Below are positions 43,521-53,863 of a DNA stretch of 64,000 bases, one piece after another (positions within the stretch are counted from its first letter, which is position 1; each line of letters opens with the position of its first letter). Under the pieces are notes generated by a model. That model was not told where the DNA came from. It worked only from the letters and a program-made list of their open reading frames with translations, and made no database searches. A program made the translations under genes and the position numbers. The stretch lies in contig NZ_JBAKHD010000010.1 in the NCBI RefSeq assembly GCF_049065735.1, forward strand, positions 1-64,000. The letters run 5' to 3'. The DNA is from Paramesorhizobium sp049065735 (GTDB taxonomy: Bacteria > Pseudomonadota > Alphaproteobacteria > Rhizobiales > Rhizobiaceae).

Positions 43521-44939
43521 ATGGCCGAAATTCGTTTGCGGCAGCCTGATATCGCCGCGCGGGAAGACCGCTCCTTCTGGCTGCAGGATATCGGTGCGGG
43601 GCCGAAGACCGGGCCGCTCAAGGGCGAGGCGAACACGGATATCGCCATTGTCGGCGGCGGCTATACCGGGCTTTGGACGGCGCTGCGCATCAAGGAACAG
43701 TCCCCCGAGACGCGGGTGACGATATTGGAAGCCGATTTTTGCGGCTCCGGCGCGTCGGGCCGCAATGGCGGGCAGGTGCATAGCTGGTTTGCCGAGATCG
43801 ACCAGATCGCCGCCGTGACCGGCATCGAGGAAGCCCGCCAGCTTTGTGCCGATACCGCCGGGGCGATCGAGGAGCTTGCGGCGCTGCAGGCGAGCGGCGT
43901 CATAGACATGGATCTCCGGCTCGATGGCTGGCTCTGGACGGCAAGCTCCATCGCACAGGAAGGTGCGTGGGAAAAGGCGTTCGAGACGACGAGAGGCCTC
44001 GGCATCGACCGGTTCCGCTTCCTAGACGCGGCGGAAATCGAGCGCGTGACCGGCTCGCCCGTCTCCTATGCCGGTATGATCGAGGAGAGAGCGGGAACCG
44101 TGCAACCCGCGAAGCTCGTGGCAGGCTTGCGTGATCTTGCCCTGTCGCGCGGCGTCGTCATCCACGAGCAAACCCCCGTTCTCGGGATTTTGCCCGGAAG
44201 GCAATGCGAGTTGCGCACGGCCGGCGGCGCTTTGAAAGCCGAGAAAGTGGTGCTTGCGGCCAACGCCTGGCTCGCCGCCATTCCCGAATTGCGCCGCCAT
44301 CTCTATGTCGTCGCCAGCCAGGTAATCGCCACCGCGCCGGTGCCGGAATTGCTCGACCGCATCGGCTGGAGCAATGGCGCATCGATCTGCGACGCGCAGG
44401 CCCATGTGCTCTATTACCAGCGCACGCCCGCGGGGCGGGTGATATTCGGGCGCGGCTCAGGCAACATTGCCTTTCGCGACGATTTCGGCGCCAGCTTCAA
44501 CCGCAGCCCCGAACGCGGGTTCGACAACAAGCGCGAACTCCACCGCGTCTATCCCGCCTTGCGCGGCGTTGCGGTCGATTACGACTGGGCCGGGCCGATC
44601 GACTGCATGGCGGAGCATGTGCCGGTCTTCGATCATCTGAGGGAACATCCCAACGTCTTCTACGCCATGGGCTTCAACGGCACCGGTATTGCCCAGACGC
44701 CCGTGGCAGGCCGCATCCTCGCCAGCCTCGTACTGGAACGGCAGGACCGCTGGAGCGCCAGCGGGCTGGTCGGCTTGAAGCGGCGCAAGGCCCTGCCGCC
44801 GGAGCCGTTCCGCTATCTCGGCGCAAAGCTGGTGCGCCGGGCGGTCCGCCGCAAGAACGATCTGGAAATCCAGAACAAAAGGGCGGACCGGCTGACGGAA
44901 TTCGTCGCCGGTTTCATGCCCGGGAACAGTAGCGAATAA
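43521..44939 (+). CDS. FAD-dependent amine oxidase, DAO family (PuuB/amadoriase-like)
   Basis: A 472-residue DAO-fold flavoprotein. The Rossmann motif IAIVGGGYTGLWTALRI (near residue 42) is followed by ADFCGSGASGRNGGQV, typical of gamma-glutamylputrescine oxidoreductase relatives. The C-terminus has YAMGFNGTGIAQTPVAGRIL. In Agrobacterium an FAD amadoriase serves fructosyl-amino-acid opine breakdown. Here the FrlBCD-like neighbours make oxidative deglycation or oxidation of the released amine plausible. The ATG at 43521 is used; longer in-frame starts lie inside the kinase gene. Confidence 0.82.
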   Translation: MAEIRLRQPDIAAREDRSFWLQDIGAGPKTGPLKGEANTDIAIVGGGYTGLWTALRIKEQSPETRVTILEADFCGSGASGRNGGQVHSWFAEIDQIAAVTGIEEARQLCADTAGAIEELAALQASGVIDMDLRLDGWLWTASSIAQEGAWEKAFETTRGLGIDRFRFLDAAEIERVTGSPVSYAGMIEERAGTVQPAKLVAGLRDLALSRGVVIHEQTPVLGILPGRQCELRTAGGALKAEKVVLAANAWLAAIPELRRHLYVVASQVIATAPVPELLDRIGWSNGASICDAQAHVLYYQRTPAGRVIFGRGSGNIAFRDDFGASFNRSPERGFDNKRELHRVYPALRGVAVDYDWAGPIDCMAEHVPVFDHLREHPNVFYAMGFNGTGIAQTPVAGRILASLVLERQDRWSASGLVGLKRRKALPPEPFRYLGAKLVRRAVRRKNDLEIQNKRADRLTEFVAGFMPGNSSE

Positions 44940-44975
44940 GCCGTCCCGGAACGGGATCATAAAAGGAGCGGGAAC

Positions 44976-46079
<1,104 letters not shown>

Positions 46080-46100
46080 GTAAATTCACTCCCCGTGGCC

Positions 46101-47003
46101 CTATCGTGCCACGCTTTGCCTTACATGCCCGGCGAAGGCGTTGACGAAATCCGTCGCCACCGGCGACGGGCCGCGTTGCGGGGGGAAGACGGCGGCGAAG
46201 TCGAAATCGATGCGGGGTAAGAATGGGCGACTGACGACGCCGCGCCCGGAGAACTCCGCTGCGGTAAAGGGATCGCAGATTGCGACGCCGAGGCCCGATG
46301 CCACCATGCCGCACATGATTTCGGAAAGCGCCGTTTCCACCCGCAAGGTGCGCGAGACATTGTGCCGGGCGAAGATATTGTCGATCAGGTGGCGGCTTGA
46401 ACTGCCGTGGGTGAGCGAGATGAAGTTCTCGCCCTCGAAATCGTCAGGCGTGATCACCTGTTTTTCCGCGAGCTTGTGTCCTTCAGGCACGACGGCGACA
46501 CGGGGCAGCGCCGGCATCTGGACGGTCGGCAGCCCGGCATGGGCAATCGGCACCTCGGCAAAACCGACATCGCATTGAAGATTGAGCACCCAGTCCACCA
46601 CGATGGGCGAAATCACGCCGAACAGCGAGAAGTTCAGATTGGGTCGTTCCATCAGGAACGCTCCGGCGAAGCGCGGCATGAACCCGTTGGCGAGCGCCGG
46701 TAGCGCGGCGACGCGCAGCATGCCGGTGCGCCGGGTGCGGATTTCCTCCGCCGCCGCGACGATACGGTCGAGCCCGTGGAACGACCGCTCCACCTCGGTA
46801 TAAAGCGCGCTGCCCGCCGCGGTCGGCACCAGGCCGCTGCCCTTCTTTTCGAACAGCGGCATTTTGAGCGCGCCCTGCAAGTCGCGCAGCATCCGGCTCA
46901 CCGCCGGTTGGGTCACACCCATGACGCTTGCCGCCGCCGTGACGCTGCCCGACAGCATCACCGCCCGGAAGGCTTCCACCTGCCTCAGATTCACCCGCGC
47001 CAT
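46101..47003 (-). CDS. LysR family regulator (OccR/NocR-like)
   Basis: A 300-residue LysR regulator. The N-terminal helix-turn-helix is VNLRQVEAFRAVMLSGSVTAAASVMGVTQPAVSRMLRDLQ, close to the opine regulators OccR and NocR. An effector domain follows (ISPIVVDWVLNLQCDVGFAEVP). ATG 47003 has GAGGAG upstream. It is divergent from the binding protein of an opine-oxidase-type operon, which it presumably activates. Confidence 0.9.
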   Translation of the reverse strand: MARVNLRQVEAFRAVMLSGSVTAAASVMGVTQPAVSRMLRDLQGALKMPLFEKKGSGLVPTAAGSALYTEVERSFHGLDRIVAAAEEIRTRRTGMLRVAALPALANGFMPRFAGAFLMERPNLNFSLFGVISPIVVDWVLNLQCDVGFAEVPIAHAGLPTVQMPALPRVAVVPEGHKLAEKQVITPDDFEGENFISLTHGSSSRHLIDNIFARHNVSRTLRVETALSEIMCGMVASGLGVAICDPFTAAEFSGRGVVSRPFLPRIDFDFAAVFPPQRGPSPVATDFVNAFAGHVRQSVAR

Positions 47004-47012
47004 GCGGCTCCT

Positions 47013-47029
47013 CATAATATCTGGTTATG
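47013..47029. promoter_or_regulatory. LysR-type binding site (T-N11-A)
   Basis: CATAA-N7-TTATG lies in the 148-bp gap between the LysR gene and the binding-protein gene, just upstream of the regulator's ribosome site. It has the dyad and T-N11-A spacing of LysR-family boxes. An ATTATG half site follows at about 47040. Confidence 0.6.
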
Positions 47030-47151
47030 CAAAGCGTACCATTATGAATTTGACGGTCAAGCCTGCGTTTGGAATGTTGCGTTTCATGGGAACGGCACAT
47101 TCGAAAAATTCAAAAAGTGCCAATGATAGACAACAAATGAGAGGGACACTC

Positions 47152-48189
47152 ATGAAACGATCTGGAATATTCGCGGCTGTCAGCGCCCTTGCGCTTCTGG
47201 CAAGCTTTGGGGCAGCCTCAGCCCAGGACAAGACGCTCTACGTCGCCGGCTATGGCGGCACGTTCGAAAAGACGATGCGCGATGAAGTCATTCCGGATTT
47301 CGAAAAGAAGCATGGGGTGAAGGTCGAATATATCGCCGGCAACTCGACCGATACGCTCGCCAAGCTCCAGGCTCAGAAGGGTAACCAGCAGATCGACGTG
47401 GCCCTCCTCGATGACGGCCCGATGTATCAGGCCATCGACCTCGGCTTCTGCGGCAAGATCGATAGCCTTGCGACCGAGGATCTGCATGACGCGGCCCGCT
47501 TCAAGGATGATCGCGCCGTTGCGGTCGGCCTCGTCGCCACAGGGCTGATGTATAACAAGGATTATTTCGAGAAGAAGGGCTGGCCCGCGCCCACCTCCTG
47601 GAACGATCTCAAGGACCCGAAATATAAGGGCCTCATCGTCATTCCGCCGATCAACAACACATATGGGCTCTATACGCTGCTGATGTTCGCCAAGATGAAT
47701 GGCGGCGGCGAGAAGGATATCGAGCCGGGCTTCAAGATCATGACCGAAGAGGTCAACCCCAATGTGCTCGCCTATGAGCCTTCGCCGGGTAAGATGACCG
47801 AGCTGTTCCAGTCCGGTCAGGCCGCGCTGGCCGTCTGGGGCACGGGCCGCGTCCAGTCGTTTGTCAATACGGGCTTCCCGGTCGATTTCGTTTATCCCAA
47901 AGAAGGCGCCGTGACGCTCCTCGCCTCCGCCTGCCCGATAGAGAAGCCGGACGCCTCGCCGCTCGCCTCGGATTTCATCAAGGCGATGCTGGAGCCCAAG
48001 GTGCAGCTCGTCCTCCTGCGCGATTACGGCTACGGCCCGGTCAACAAGAAGGTCGAGATTCCGGAAGGGCTGGGCAAAATCGCGCCCACCGGCGAGCATC
48101 TGAGCGCGCTCTACAACCCGGATTGGGCCGCCATCAACCCGCAACGCGAGGATTGGACCAAGCGCTGGAACCGCGAGGTGGAGCGCTGA
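47152..48189 (+). CDS. ABC transporter periplasmic binding protein (spermidine/opine type)
   Basis: A 345-residue family-1 binding protein with a signal peptide ending ASA-QDK. KTLYVAGYGGTFEKTMRDEVIPDFEKKHGVKVEYIAG is the typical PotD-like start, and the C-terminus is EDWTKRWNREVER. ATG 47152 follows GAGAGGGA. It is the intact paralogue of the broken gene at 285-1360. It feeds an operon with two permeases and a multi-subunit amine or amino-acid oxidase, so it probably binds an opine-like or amino-acid ligand. Confidence 0.9.
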   Translation: MKRSGIFAAVSALALLASFGAASAQDKTLYVAGYGGTFEKTMRDEVIPDFEKKHGVKVEYIAGNSTDTLAKLQAQKGNQQIDVALLDDGPMYQAIDLGFCGKIDSLATEDLHDAARFKDDRAVAVGLVATGLMYNKDYFEKKGWPAPTSWNDLKDPKYKGLIVIPPINNTYGLYTLLMFAKMNGGGEKDIEPGFKIMTEEVNPNVLAYEPSPGKMTELFQSGQAALAVWGTGRVQSFVNTGFPVDFVYPKEGAVTLLASACPIEKPDASPLASDFIKAMLEPKVQLVLLRDYGYGPVNKKVEIPEGLGKIAPTGEHLSALYNPDWAAINPQREDWTKRWNREVER

Positions 48190-48275
48190 CAGCGCTCTTT
48201 TGAACAACAGGCAAGCGGCGTCGGCTGCATGGCCGCCGTCCTCCGGTTCACCTATTGCAGGAAACACCCCCACAC

Positions 48276-49316
48276 ATGGCCTTTCTCACACTCGACCATG
48301 TCCAGAAGCGCTTCGGCGACCACACCGCCGTGGAAGACTTCACCCTCTCGGTGAAAAAGGGCGAGTTCATCTCGCTGCTCGGCCCTTCCGGCTGCGGCAA
48401 GACCACCACGCTTCAGATGATCGCCGGTTTCGTCGACCCGACCGCGGGCTCCATCCATCTCGACGGGCGCGATCTGATCGCGACAAAGCCTGCCCGGCGC
48501 GGCCTCGGCATCGTCTTCCAGAGCTATGCGCTCTTCCCGCATATGACCGCTTCGGAAAACATCGCCTTCGGGCTTGAAATGCGGGGTGTCGACCGTGCGA
48601 CGCGGGAGGCGAAGGTGCGTGATGCCCTGGCGATGGTGGGGCTTGACGGTTATGGCGACCGCTATCCGCGCCGCATGTCGGGCGGGCAGCAGCAGCGCGT
48701 GGCGCTTGCCCGCGCGCTTGTCATCAAGCCGGACGTGCTGCTTCTCGACGAGCCGCTTTCCAATCTCGATGCCAAGCTGCGCGAGGATATGCAGATCGAA
48801 CTGCGCCAGATCCAGCGCAATCTCGGCACCACTACCGTTCTCGTCACCCATGACCAGACCGAGGCCATGGCGCTGTCGGACCGGATCGTCGTGATGAGCA
48901 AAGGCCGCATCGAGCAGATCGGCACGCCGCAGGAGACGTATGAGCGCCCAAGCTCCGCCTTCGTCTCGCAATTTCTCGGCAAGACCAACGAGTTCCCCGG
49001 GGAAATCCGGGCGCAAAAGCTCGTCTTCGGCTCATGCGAATTTGAGGCTCCGGCAGGACCGTCCGGCCCGGTGGTGGTCACGGTGCGGCCGGAGAAAGTG
49101 GGCTTTGCCCCGCCTGAGCAGAACGGCCTCAAGGCCCGCGTTACCAGCCGCATCTTCCAGGGCAATCACTGGCTCTTCCAGTGCGAAACCGAATGCGGCC
49201 CGGCCATCGTCGTGCGCCAGAACGACGGCGAGACGCAGCCGGAGGAGGGCGAAAACGTGCGCCTCGTCTGGCGCGAGGCGGACATGGGCCTGCGCCGCGA
49301 GGAGACGGGCCGATGA
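48276..49316 (+). CDS. ABC transporter ATPase (PotA type)
   Basis: A 346-residue ATPase with GPSGCGKTTTLQMIAGFVDP, LGIVFQSYALFPHMTASENIAFGL, MSGGQQQRVALARALV, LLLDEPLSNLDAKLREDMQIELR and VTHDQTEAM. A TOBE domain occupies about residues 235-340. ATG 48276 has AGGAAA upstream. Its first 55 residues are preserved in the truncated copy at 1397. It overlaps the next gene by 4 bp. Confidence 0.94.
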   Translation: MAFLTLDHVQKRFGDHTAVEDFTLSVKKGEFISLLGPSGCGKTTTLQMIAGFVDPTAGSIHLDGRDLIATKPARRGLGIVFQSYALFPHMTASENIAFGLEMRGVDRATREAKVRDALAMVGLDGYGDRYPRRMSGGQQQRVALARALVIKPDVLLLDEPLSNLDAKLREDMQIELRQIQRNLGTTTVLVTHDQTEAMALSDRIVVMSKGRIEQIGTPQETYERPSSAFVSQFLGKTNEFPGEIRAQKLVFGSCEFEAPAGPSGPVVVTVRPEKVGFAPPEQNGLKARVTSRIFQGNHWLFQCETECGPAIVVRQNDGETQPEEGENVRLVWREADMGLRREETGR

Positions 49317-50185
49317 GCGCCGCCGCACAAGCCCGTTCCCCCGTGCCGTGGCGGCTGATCCTTCCGGCGCTGGCGCTGTTTATCGCGGTGGTGCTGATCC
49401 CGCTTGTCATGACGCTCATGCTCTCCTTCCACAAATGGGGGCAATATACGGGCATCGAAACGGTGTTCGTTCTCGATAACTGGCGGGAAATCTGGTCGGA
49501 TTCCTATTTCCACGAGATGTTCCTGCGCACCTTCCGCATCGCCATATTGGCGACGCTGCTGACCGCGATTTGCGGTGCGCCGGAAGCCTATATCCTCAAC
49601 CGCATGCGCGCGCCGTGGAAGGGCATGTTCCTGCTCATCATCCTCGGACCGCTGCTGATCTCGGTCGTCGCGCGCACGCTTGGCTGGGCGCTGCTCTTCG
49701 GCGGCCAGAATGGCATCGCCAACAAGGCGCTGATGTCGGCGGGGCTGATCGATACGCCGATCCCTTTTATGTTCACCGAGACGGGCGTCATCATCGCGCT
49801 CGCCCATGTGATGATGCCCTTCATGGTGCTCTCCGTCTGGGCGGCGCTGCAGCGGGTGGACCCGCAGATCGAAAACGCCGCCATGTCGCTGGGCGCCGGG
49901 CCGTTGACGATTATCCGCCGCATCATCCTGCCGCAGATCATGCCGGGCATTCTCTCAGGGAGCATCATCGTCTTCTCGCTCTGCGCCAGCGCCTTCGCCA
50001 CCCCGGCGATCATCGGCGGACGGCGGCTGAAGGTGGCGGCAACGCTCGCCTATGACGAATTCCTCAACACGCTCGACTGGCCGCTCGGCGCGGCCGTCGC
50101 CGTGCTCTTGCTGGTGGCCATCGTGCTGATCGTCGTCAGCAGCAATGCCCTGATCGAACGCCGTTACGCGGAGGCTTTCCGATGA
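49313..50185 (+). CDS. ABC transporter permease (PotB type)
   Basis: A 290-residue permease with six hydrophobic segments and the EAA loop QIENAAMSLGAGPLTIIRRIILPQIMPG. It overlaps the ATPase gene upstream and the second permease downstream by 4 bp each. Its counterpart in the left-edge copy of the operon is deleted. Confidence 0.92.
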   Translation: MSAAAQARSPVPWRLILPALALFIAVVLIPLVMTLMLSFHKWGQYTGIETVFVLDNWREIWSDSYFHEMFLRTFRIAILATLLTAICGAPEAYILNRMRAPWKGMFLLIILGPLLISVVARTLGWALLFGGQNGIANKALMSAGLIDTPIPFMFTETGVIIALAHVMMPFMVLSVWAALQRVDPQIENAAMSLGAGPLTIIRRIILPQIMPGILSGSIIVFSLCASAFATPAIIGGRRLKVAATLAYDEFLNTLDWPLGAAVAVLLLVAIVLIVVSSNALIERRYAEAFR

Positions 50186-50988
50186 GCAAAAACGGCCCGC
50201 TCGCCCTTATCTTCCACACGGTCTTCGTGATCTTCATGCTCGCGCCGATCGTCGTCGTCTGCCTTGTCGCCTTCACGCCGGAGGGGTTCCTGTCCCTGCC
50301 GGTGGGCGGCTTCTCGCTGCGCTGGTTCCGCGCCATCGCGCAGTATCCGGAGTTCATCGATGCGTTCTGGATGAGCCTGTGGCTCGGCGCGGCGTCTTCC
50401 ACCATCGCGCTTCTCTTCGCCATCCCCGCGGCGCTCGCCATCGCGCGGCATCAGTTTCCGGGGCGGGAGGCGCTGTCGGCGCTGTTCCTCTCGCCGCTGA
50501 TGATCCCGCATGTTGTGCTGGGCATCGCTTTCCTGCGTTTCTTCACGCAAGCGGGCATCGGCGGCACGTTCACGGCGCTCATCATCGCCCACATCATCCT
50601 CGTGTTCCCCTTCGCGCTGCGCCTGACGCTAGCCGCGGCAACAGGCATGAACCGTTCGGTCGAGATGGCCGCCATCTCGCTCGGCGCGACAAGCTGGACC
50701 CTGTTCCGCCGGGTGACGCTGCCGCTCATCCTGCCCGGCGTCGTCAGCGGCTGGGCGCTCGCCTTCATCCAGTCCTTCGATGAGGTCACCATGACGATCT
50801 TTCTCGCCGCCCCCGGCACCGAGACGCTGCCCGTCCGCATGTTCCTTTATGTGCAGGACAATATCGATCCGCTCGTCACCTCCGTTTCCGCCTGCGTCAT
50901 CGCCATCACCATGGCGGCGCTGATCCTGCTCGACCGCTTCTACGGACTCGACCGGGTGCTCGCCGGGCATAGCGACCGGACCAGATAA
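50182..50988 (+). CDS. ABC transporter permease (PotC type)
   Basis: A 268-residue permease. The LSPLMIPHVVLGIAFLRFF and EMAAISLGATSWTLFRRVTLPLILPGVVSGWALAFIQSFDEVTMTIFL regions are typical of the PotC subfamily. It forms the membrane channel together with the PotB-type permease. Confidence 0.92.
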   Translation: MSKNGPLALIFHTVFVIFMLAPIVVVCLVAFTPEGFLSLPVGGFSLRWFRAIAQYPEFIDAFWMSLWLGAASSTIALLFAIPAALAIARHQFPGREALSALFLSPLMIPHVVLGIAFLRFFTQAGIGGTFTALIIAHIILVFPFALRLTLAAATGMNRSVEMAAISLGATSWTLFRRVTLPLILPGVVSGWALAFIQSFDEVTMTIFLAAPGTETLPVRMFLYVQDNIDPLVTSVSACVIAITMAALILLDRFYGLDRVLAGHSDRTR

Positions 50989-51002
50989 GGAGAATAAAGA
51001 AG

Positions 51003-52136
51003 ATGGTTAGGGAGTTTGACGTCGCCGTCGTCGGCGGCGGGTTGCTGGGCTCGTCCATAGCCTGGGGCCTGGGGCGCATCGGGCAGAGGGTCTGCGTCCT
51101 CGATGAGGGTGACATCGCCAAGCGCGCCTCGCGGGCCAATTTCGCCCTCGTCTGGGTGCAGTCCAAAGGCCTCGGCATGCCCGCCTATACCGGCTGGACC
51201 GTGCATGGTGCAAAAATCTGGCCGAGGCTCGCGGCCGAACTGAAGGAACAGACCGGCCTCGATGTCTGCCTGCAGCAGAATGGCGGTTTTCAATTGACCT
51301 TGAATGACGAGGAACTGGAACACCGCGCCGAAATCTTCCGCAAATTGCGCGCGCAGGGCGGCGTTGATTATAACGTGGAAATTCTCGACCATGATCAGGT
51401 CAGGAAAATGCTGCCCCATATCGGTCCTGATGTGACCGGCGGCAGCTTCTGCCCGCTCGACGGCCATGTGAATTCGCTGCGCACCTTTCGTGCGCTGCAT
51501 ACCGGGCTGGCCCATCTCAAGGTCGAATACCGGCCCGAGCACGCGGTTTCGAAGATCGCCTATGAAAACGGCGCTTTCCGTCTCGCAACGGCGCAAGGCG
51601 AGATCGTCGCCGGCAAGGTCGTGCTGGCGGCGGGCAATGCCAATCAGACGCTCGCGCCGATGGTCGGGCTGGAAGCGCCGATGGGGCCGACGCGCGGGCA
51701 GATCATCGTCACCGAACGCACCCAGCCTTTCATGCCGCATCCGGTCGCGACCATCAGGCAGACCGACGAGGGCACTGTCATGATCGGCGACAGCAAGGAA
51801 GATTTGCTTGATGACACCGTCACCAACAAGGGCATCACGTCAGTCATGGCCGACCGCGCCCGGCGCATGTTCCCGCATCTGGGACGGCTGAATGTGGTGC
51901 GCAGCTGGTCCGGCATCCGCGTCATGCCGAAGGATGGTTTTCCGATCTACGAACAGTCGGAAACCTGCCCCGGCGCCTTCGTCGCCTGCTGCCATTCCGG
52001 CGTGACACTCGCAGCCAACCACGCTTACGAAATCGCGCCGATGATCGCTGCGGGCCAGCTGGATTCAGCAAGGCTCGGGAGCTTCACGGCAAGACGCTTC
52101 CAGAAAAACGAAGCCGGTTCGAGCGGCTATTACTGA
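51003..52136 (+). CDS. FAD-dependent oxidoreductase, OoxB/HcnC-like subunit
   Basis: A 377-residue DAO-fold flavoprotein with VAVVGGGLLGSSIAWGLG at residues 7-24, the SRANFALVWVQSKG segment and a C-terminal SWSGIRVMPKDGFPIYEQ and CCHSGVTLA flavin site. The order of this gene, a small 2Fe-2S protein and an FAD/NAD protein is that of opine oxidase (OoxA/OoxB) and hydrogen-cyanide-synthase-type complexes, where this is the substrate-oxidising subunit. The substrate is unknown. Confidence 0.87.
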   Translation: MVREFDVAVVGGGLLGSSIAWGLGRIGQRVCVLDEGDIAKRASRANFALVWVQSKGLGMPAYTGWTVHGAKIWPRLAAELKEQTGLDVCLQQNGGFQLTLNDEELEHRAEIFRKLRAQGGVDYNVEILDHDQVRKMLPHIGPDVTGGSFCPLDGHVNSLRTFRALHTGLAHLKVEYRPEHAVSKIAYENGAFRLATAQGEIVAGKVVLAAGNANQTLAPMVGLEAPMGPTRGQIIVTERTQPFMPHPVATIRQTDEGTVMIGDSKEDLLDDTVTNKGITSVMADRARRMFPHLGRLNVVRSWSGIRVMPKDGFPIYEQSETCPGAFVACCHSGVTLAANHAYEIAPMIAAGQLDSARLGSFTARRFQKNEAGSSGYY

Positions 52137-52160
52137 CGCATGGGCATGGGAGAAACCTGC

Positions 52161-52457
52161 ATGTTCAAACGCATGGAACAGGACCGGAGAAAGCCGGTCA
52201 CGATCACGGTCGAAGGCCGACCCGTCGTCGCGCGTGAAGGCGACACGGTCGCCGCCGCGCTCATCGCCTCGGGCTTCGATGTCCGCCGCCGCACCGCCGT
52301 CAGCGGTGCACCGCGCCTGCCCTATTGCATGATGGGCGTCTGCTTCGACTGCCTCGTCACCATCGACGGCGTCGGCAACCGGCAAGGCTGCCTCGTGCCG
52401 GTGCGCGAGGGCATGACAATCGAAATCCAGAAGGGCAAGAGGGAGATCGGGCGATGA
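52161..52457 (+). CDS. 2Fe-2S ferredoxin-like subunit (HcnA type)
   Basis: A 98-residue [2Fe-2S] protein of the Fer2_4 group. The cluster cysteines are C56, C61, C64 and C77 in YCMMGVCFDC and NRQGC. The start at 52161 (MFKRMEQ) has GGGAGA 8 bp upstream; ATG 52140 is less likely. It links the two flavoprotein subunits on either side and overlaps the next gene by 4 bp. Confidence 0.92.
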   Translation: MFKRMEQDRRKPVTITVEGRPVVAREGDTVAAALIASGFDVRRRTAVSGAPRLPYCMMGVCFDCLVTIDGVGNRQGCLVPVREGMTIEIQKGKREIGR

Positions 52458-53863
52458 CACCCGCGCGGGACGAATACGATGTAGCCGTCATCGGCGCAGG
52501 ACCTGCCGGTCTCGCAGCGGCGGCGCTGACGGCGAAAGCCGGACTTTCCACCCTGCTTCTCGATGAAAACCAGGGCCCCGGCGGCCAGGTCTGGCGCGCC
52601 ATCACCACCACGCCGGTTCAGGACAAGGCGCTGCTCGGCAAGGATTACTGGGCTGGGCAGGCGCTGGTGGAGGATGTGCGCGGGAGTGGAGCGGAAATCT
52701 TGCACGGCGCGACGGTCTGGAGCCTTGATCGCTATCTGGAGATTGGCATTTCGGTCGGCGGCGGCGCGCGGCTTGTCCGGGCGAAGCGCGTCATCATCGC
52801 CACCGGCGCGCTGGAGCGGCCATTTCCCATTCCCGGCTGGACGCTTCCCGGCGTGATGACGGCAGGCGCGGCGCAGACGGTGCTGAAATCTTCCGGCCTT
52901 CTGCCGGATGGGCGGACCGTCGTGGCCGGTCAGGGGCCGCTGCTCTGGCTGCTCACCGCGCAGATCCTGCGCATGGGCGGCAAGATCGACCTTGTGCTCG
53001 ACACGACGGAGAGGGGCAATTACCGCCGCGCGCTGCCCCATGCGGTGCCCTTCCTCACCTCGCCCTATTTTCTCAAGGGCCTTGCGATGATGCGGGAGGT
53101 CCGGTCCAAGGTGCGCGTCATCAGCGGCGTCACCGGCCTTGCCGCATCCGGTGAAGGCCGGGTGCAAAATGTGACCTTCGAGGCAAAGGGCCAAAAGACG
53201 ACTGTTCCGGTGGATGTGCTGCTGCTGCATCAGGGCGTCGTGCCCAATGTCAACCTCGCCATGTCGGCGGGGGTGAAGCACCGCTGGGACGATATTCAGC
53301 TCTGCTGGACACCCGAACTCGACGGCAACGCCGAAACCTCGGTGCCCGGCATTTCCATTGCCGGCGATGGCGCGGGCATCGGCGGCGCGTTGGCGGCAGT
53401 GGCGCGCGGGCGTGTCGCCGCGCGGGCGGCGATCGATGCGTTGAAACCAGGCGCGGGAGCCAACCTGCCCGGCATGATCGAATTGAAGGCTGCGGTAGCG
53501 AAGGCCGAGAAAGGCCGTGTCTTCCTCGATATTCTCTTCCGCCCGGCGAAACAGTTTCGCATCCCCTCGGGCGACACCGTGGTCTGCCGCTGCGAGGAGG
53601 TGACGGCGCAGGATATCCGCGACAGCGTCGCGGTCGGCGCCACGGGACCGAACCAGCTGAAAGCCTATCGCCGCACCGGCATGGGCCCCTGCCAGGGCAG
53701 GCTCTGCGGTCTGACGGTGACGGAACTCATGGCGGAGGCGCGCGGCAAGACGCCTGACGAAATCGGCTATTACCGCCTGCGCGCGCCGGTCAAGCCGATC
53801 ATGCTCTCCGAACTCGCCGCACTGCCGCAGACCGACGAGGCGGTGAAGGCGGTGGTGCGCTGA
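52454..53863 (+). CDS. FAD/NAD(P) oxidoreductase with BFD-like iron-sulfur domain, OoxA/HcnB-like subunit
   Basis: A 469-residue protein with an N-terminal FAD motif (VAVIGAGPAGLAAAAL, GAGPAG at 14-19), ATGALERPFPIPGWTLPGVMTAG, a second dinucleotide fold near residue 155, and a C-terminal [2Fe-2S] BFD-like domain with C378, C380, C413 and C418 (VCRCEE and GPCQGRLC). It carries electrons within the oxidase complex. Its last two thirds match the remnant at 1564-2511. Confidence 0.9.
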   Translation: MTPARDEYDVAVIGAGPAGLAAAALTAKAGLSTLLLDENQGPGGQVWRAITTTPVQDKALLGKDYWAGQALVEDVRGSGAEILHGATVWSLDRYLEIGISVGGGARLVRAKRVIIATGALERPFPIPGWTLPGVMTAGAAQTVLKSSGLLPDGRTVVAGQGPLLWLLTAQILRMGGKIDLVLDTTERGNYRRALPHAVPFLTSPYFLKGLAMMREVRSKVRVISGVTGLAASGEGRVQNVTFEAKGQKTTVPVDVLLLHQGVVPNVNLAMSAGVKHRWDDIQLCWTPELDGNAETSVPGISIAGDGAGIGGALAAVARGRVAARAAIDALKPGAGANLPGMIELKAAVAKAEKGRVFLDILFRPAKQFRIPSGDTVVCRCEEVTAQDIRDSVAVGATGPNQLKAYRRTGMGPCQGRLCGLTVTELMAEARGKTPDEIGYYRLRAPVKPIMLSELAALPQTDEAVKAVVR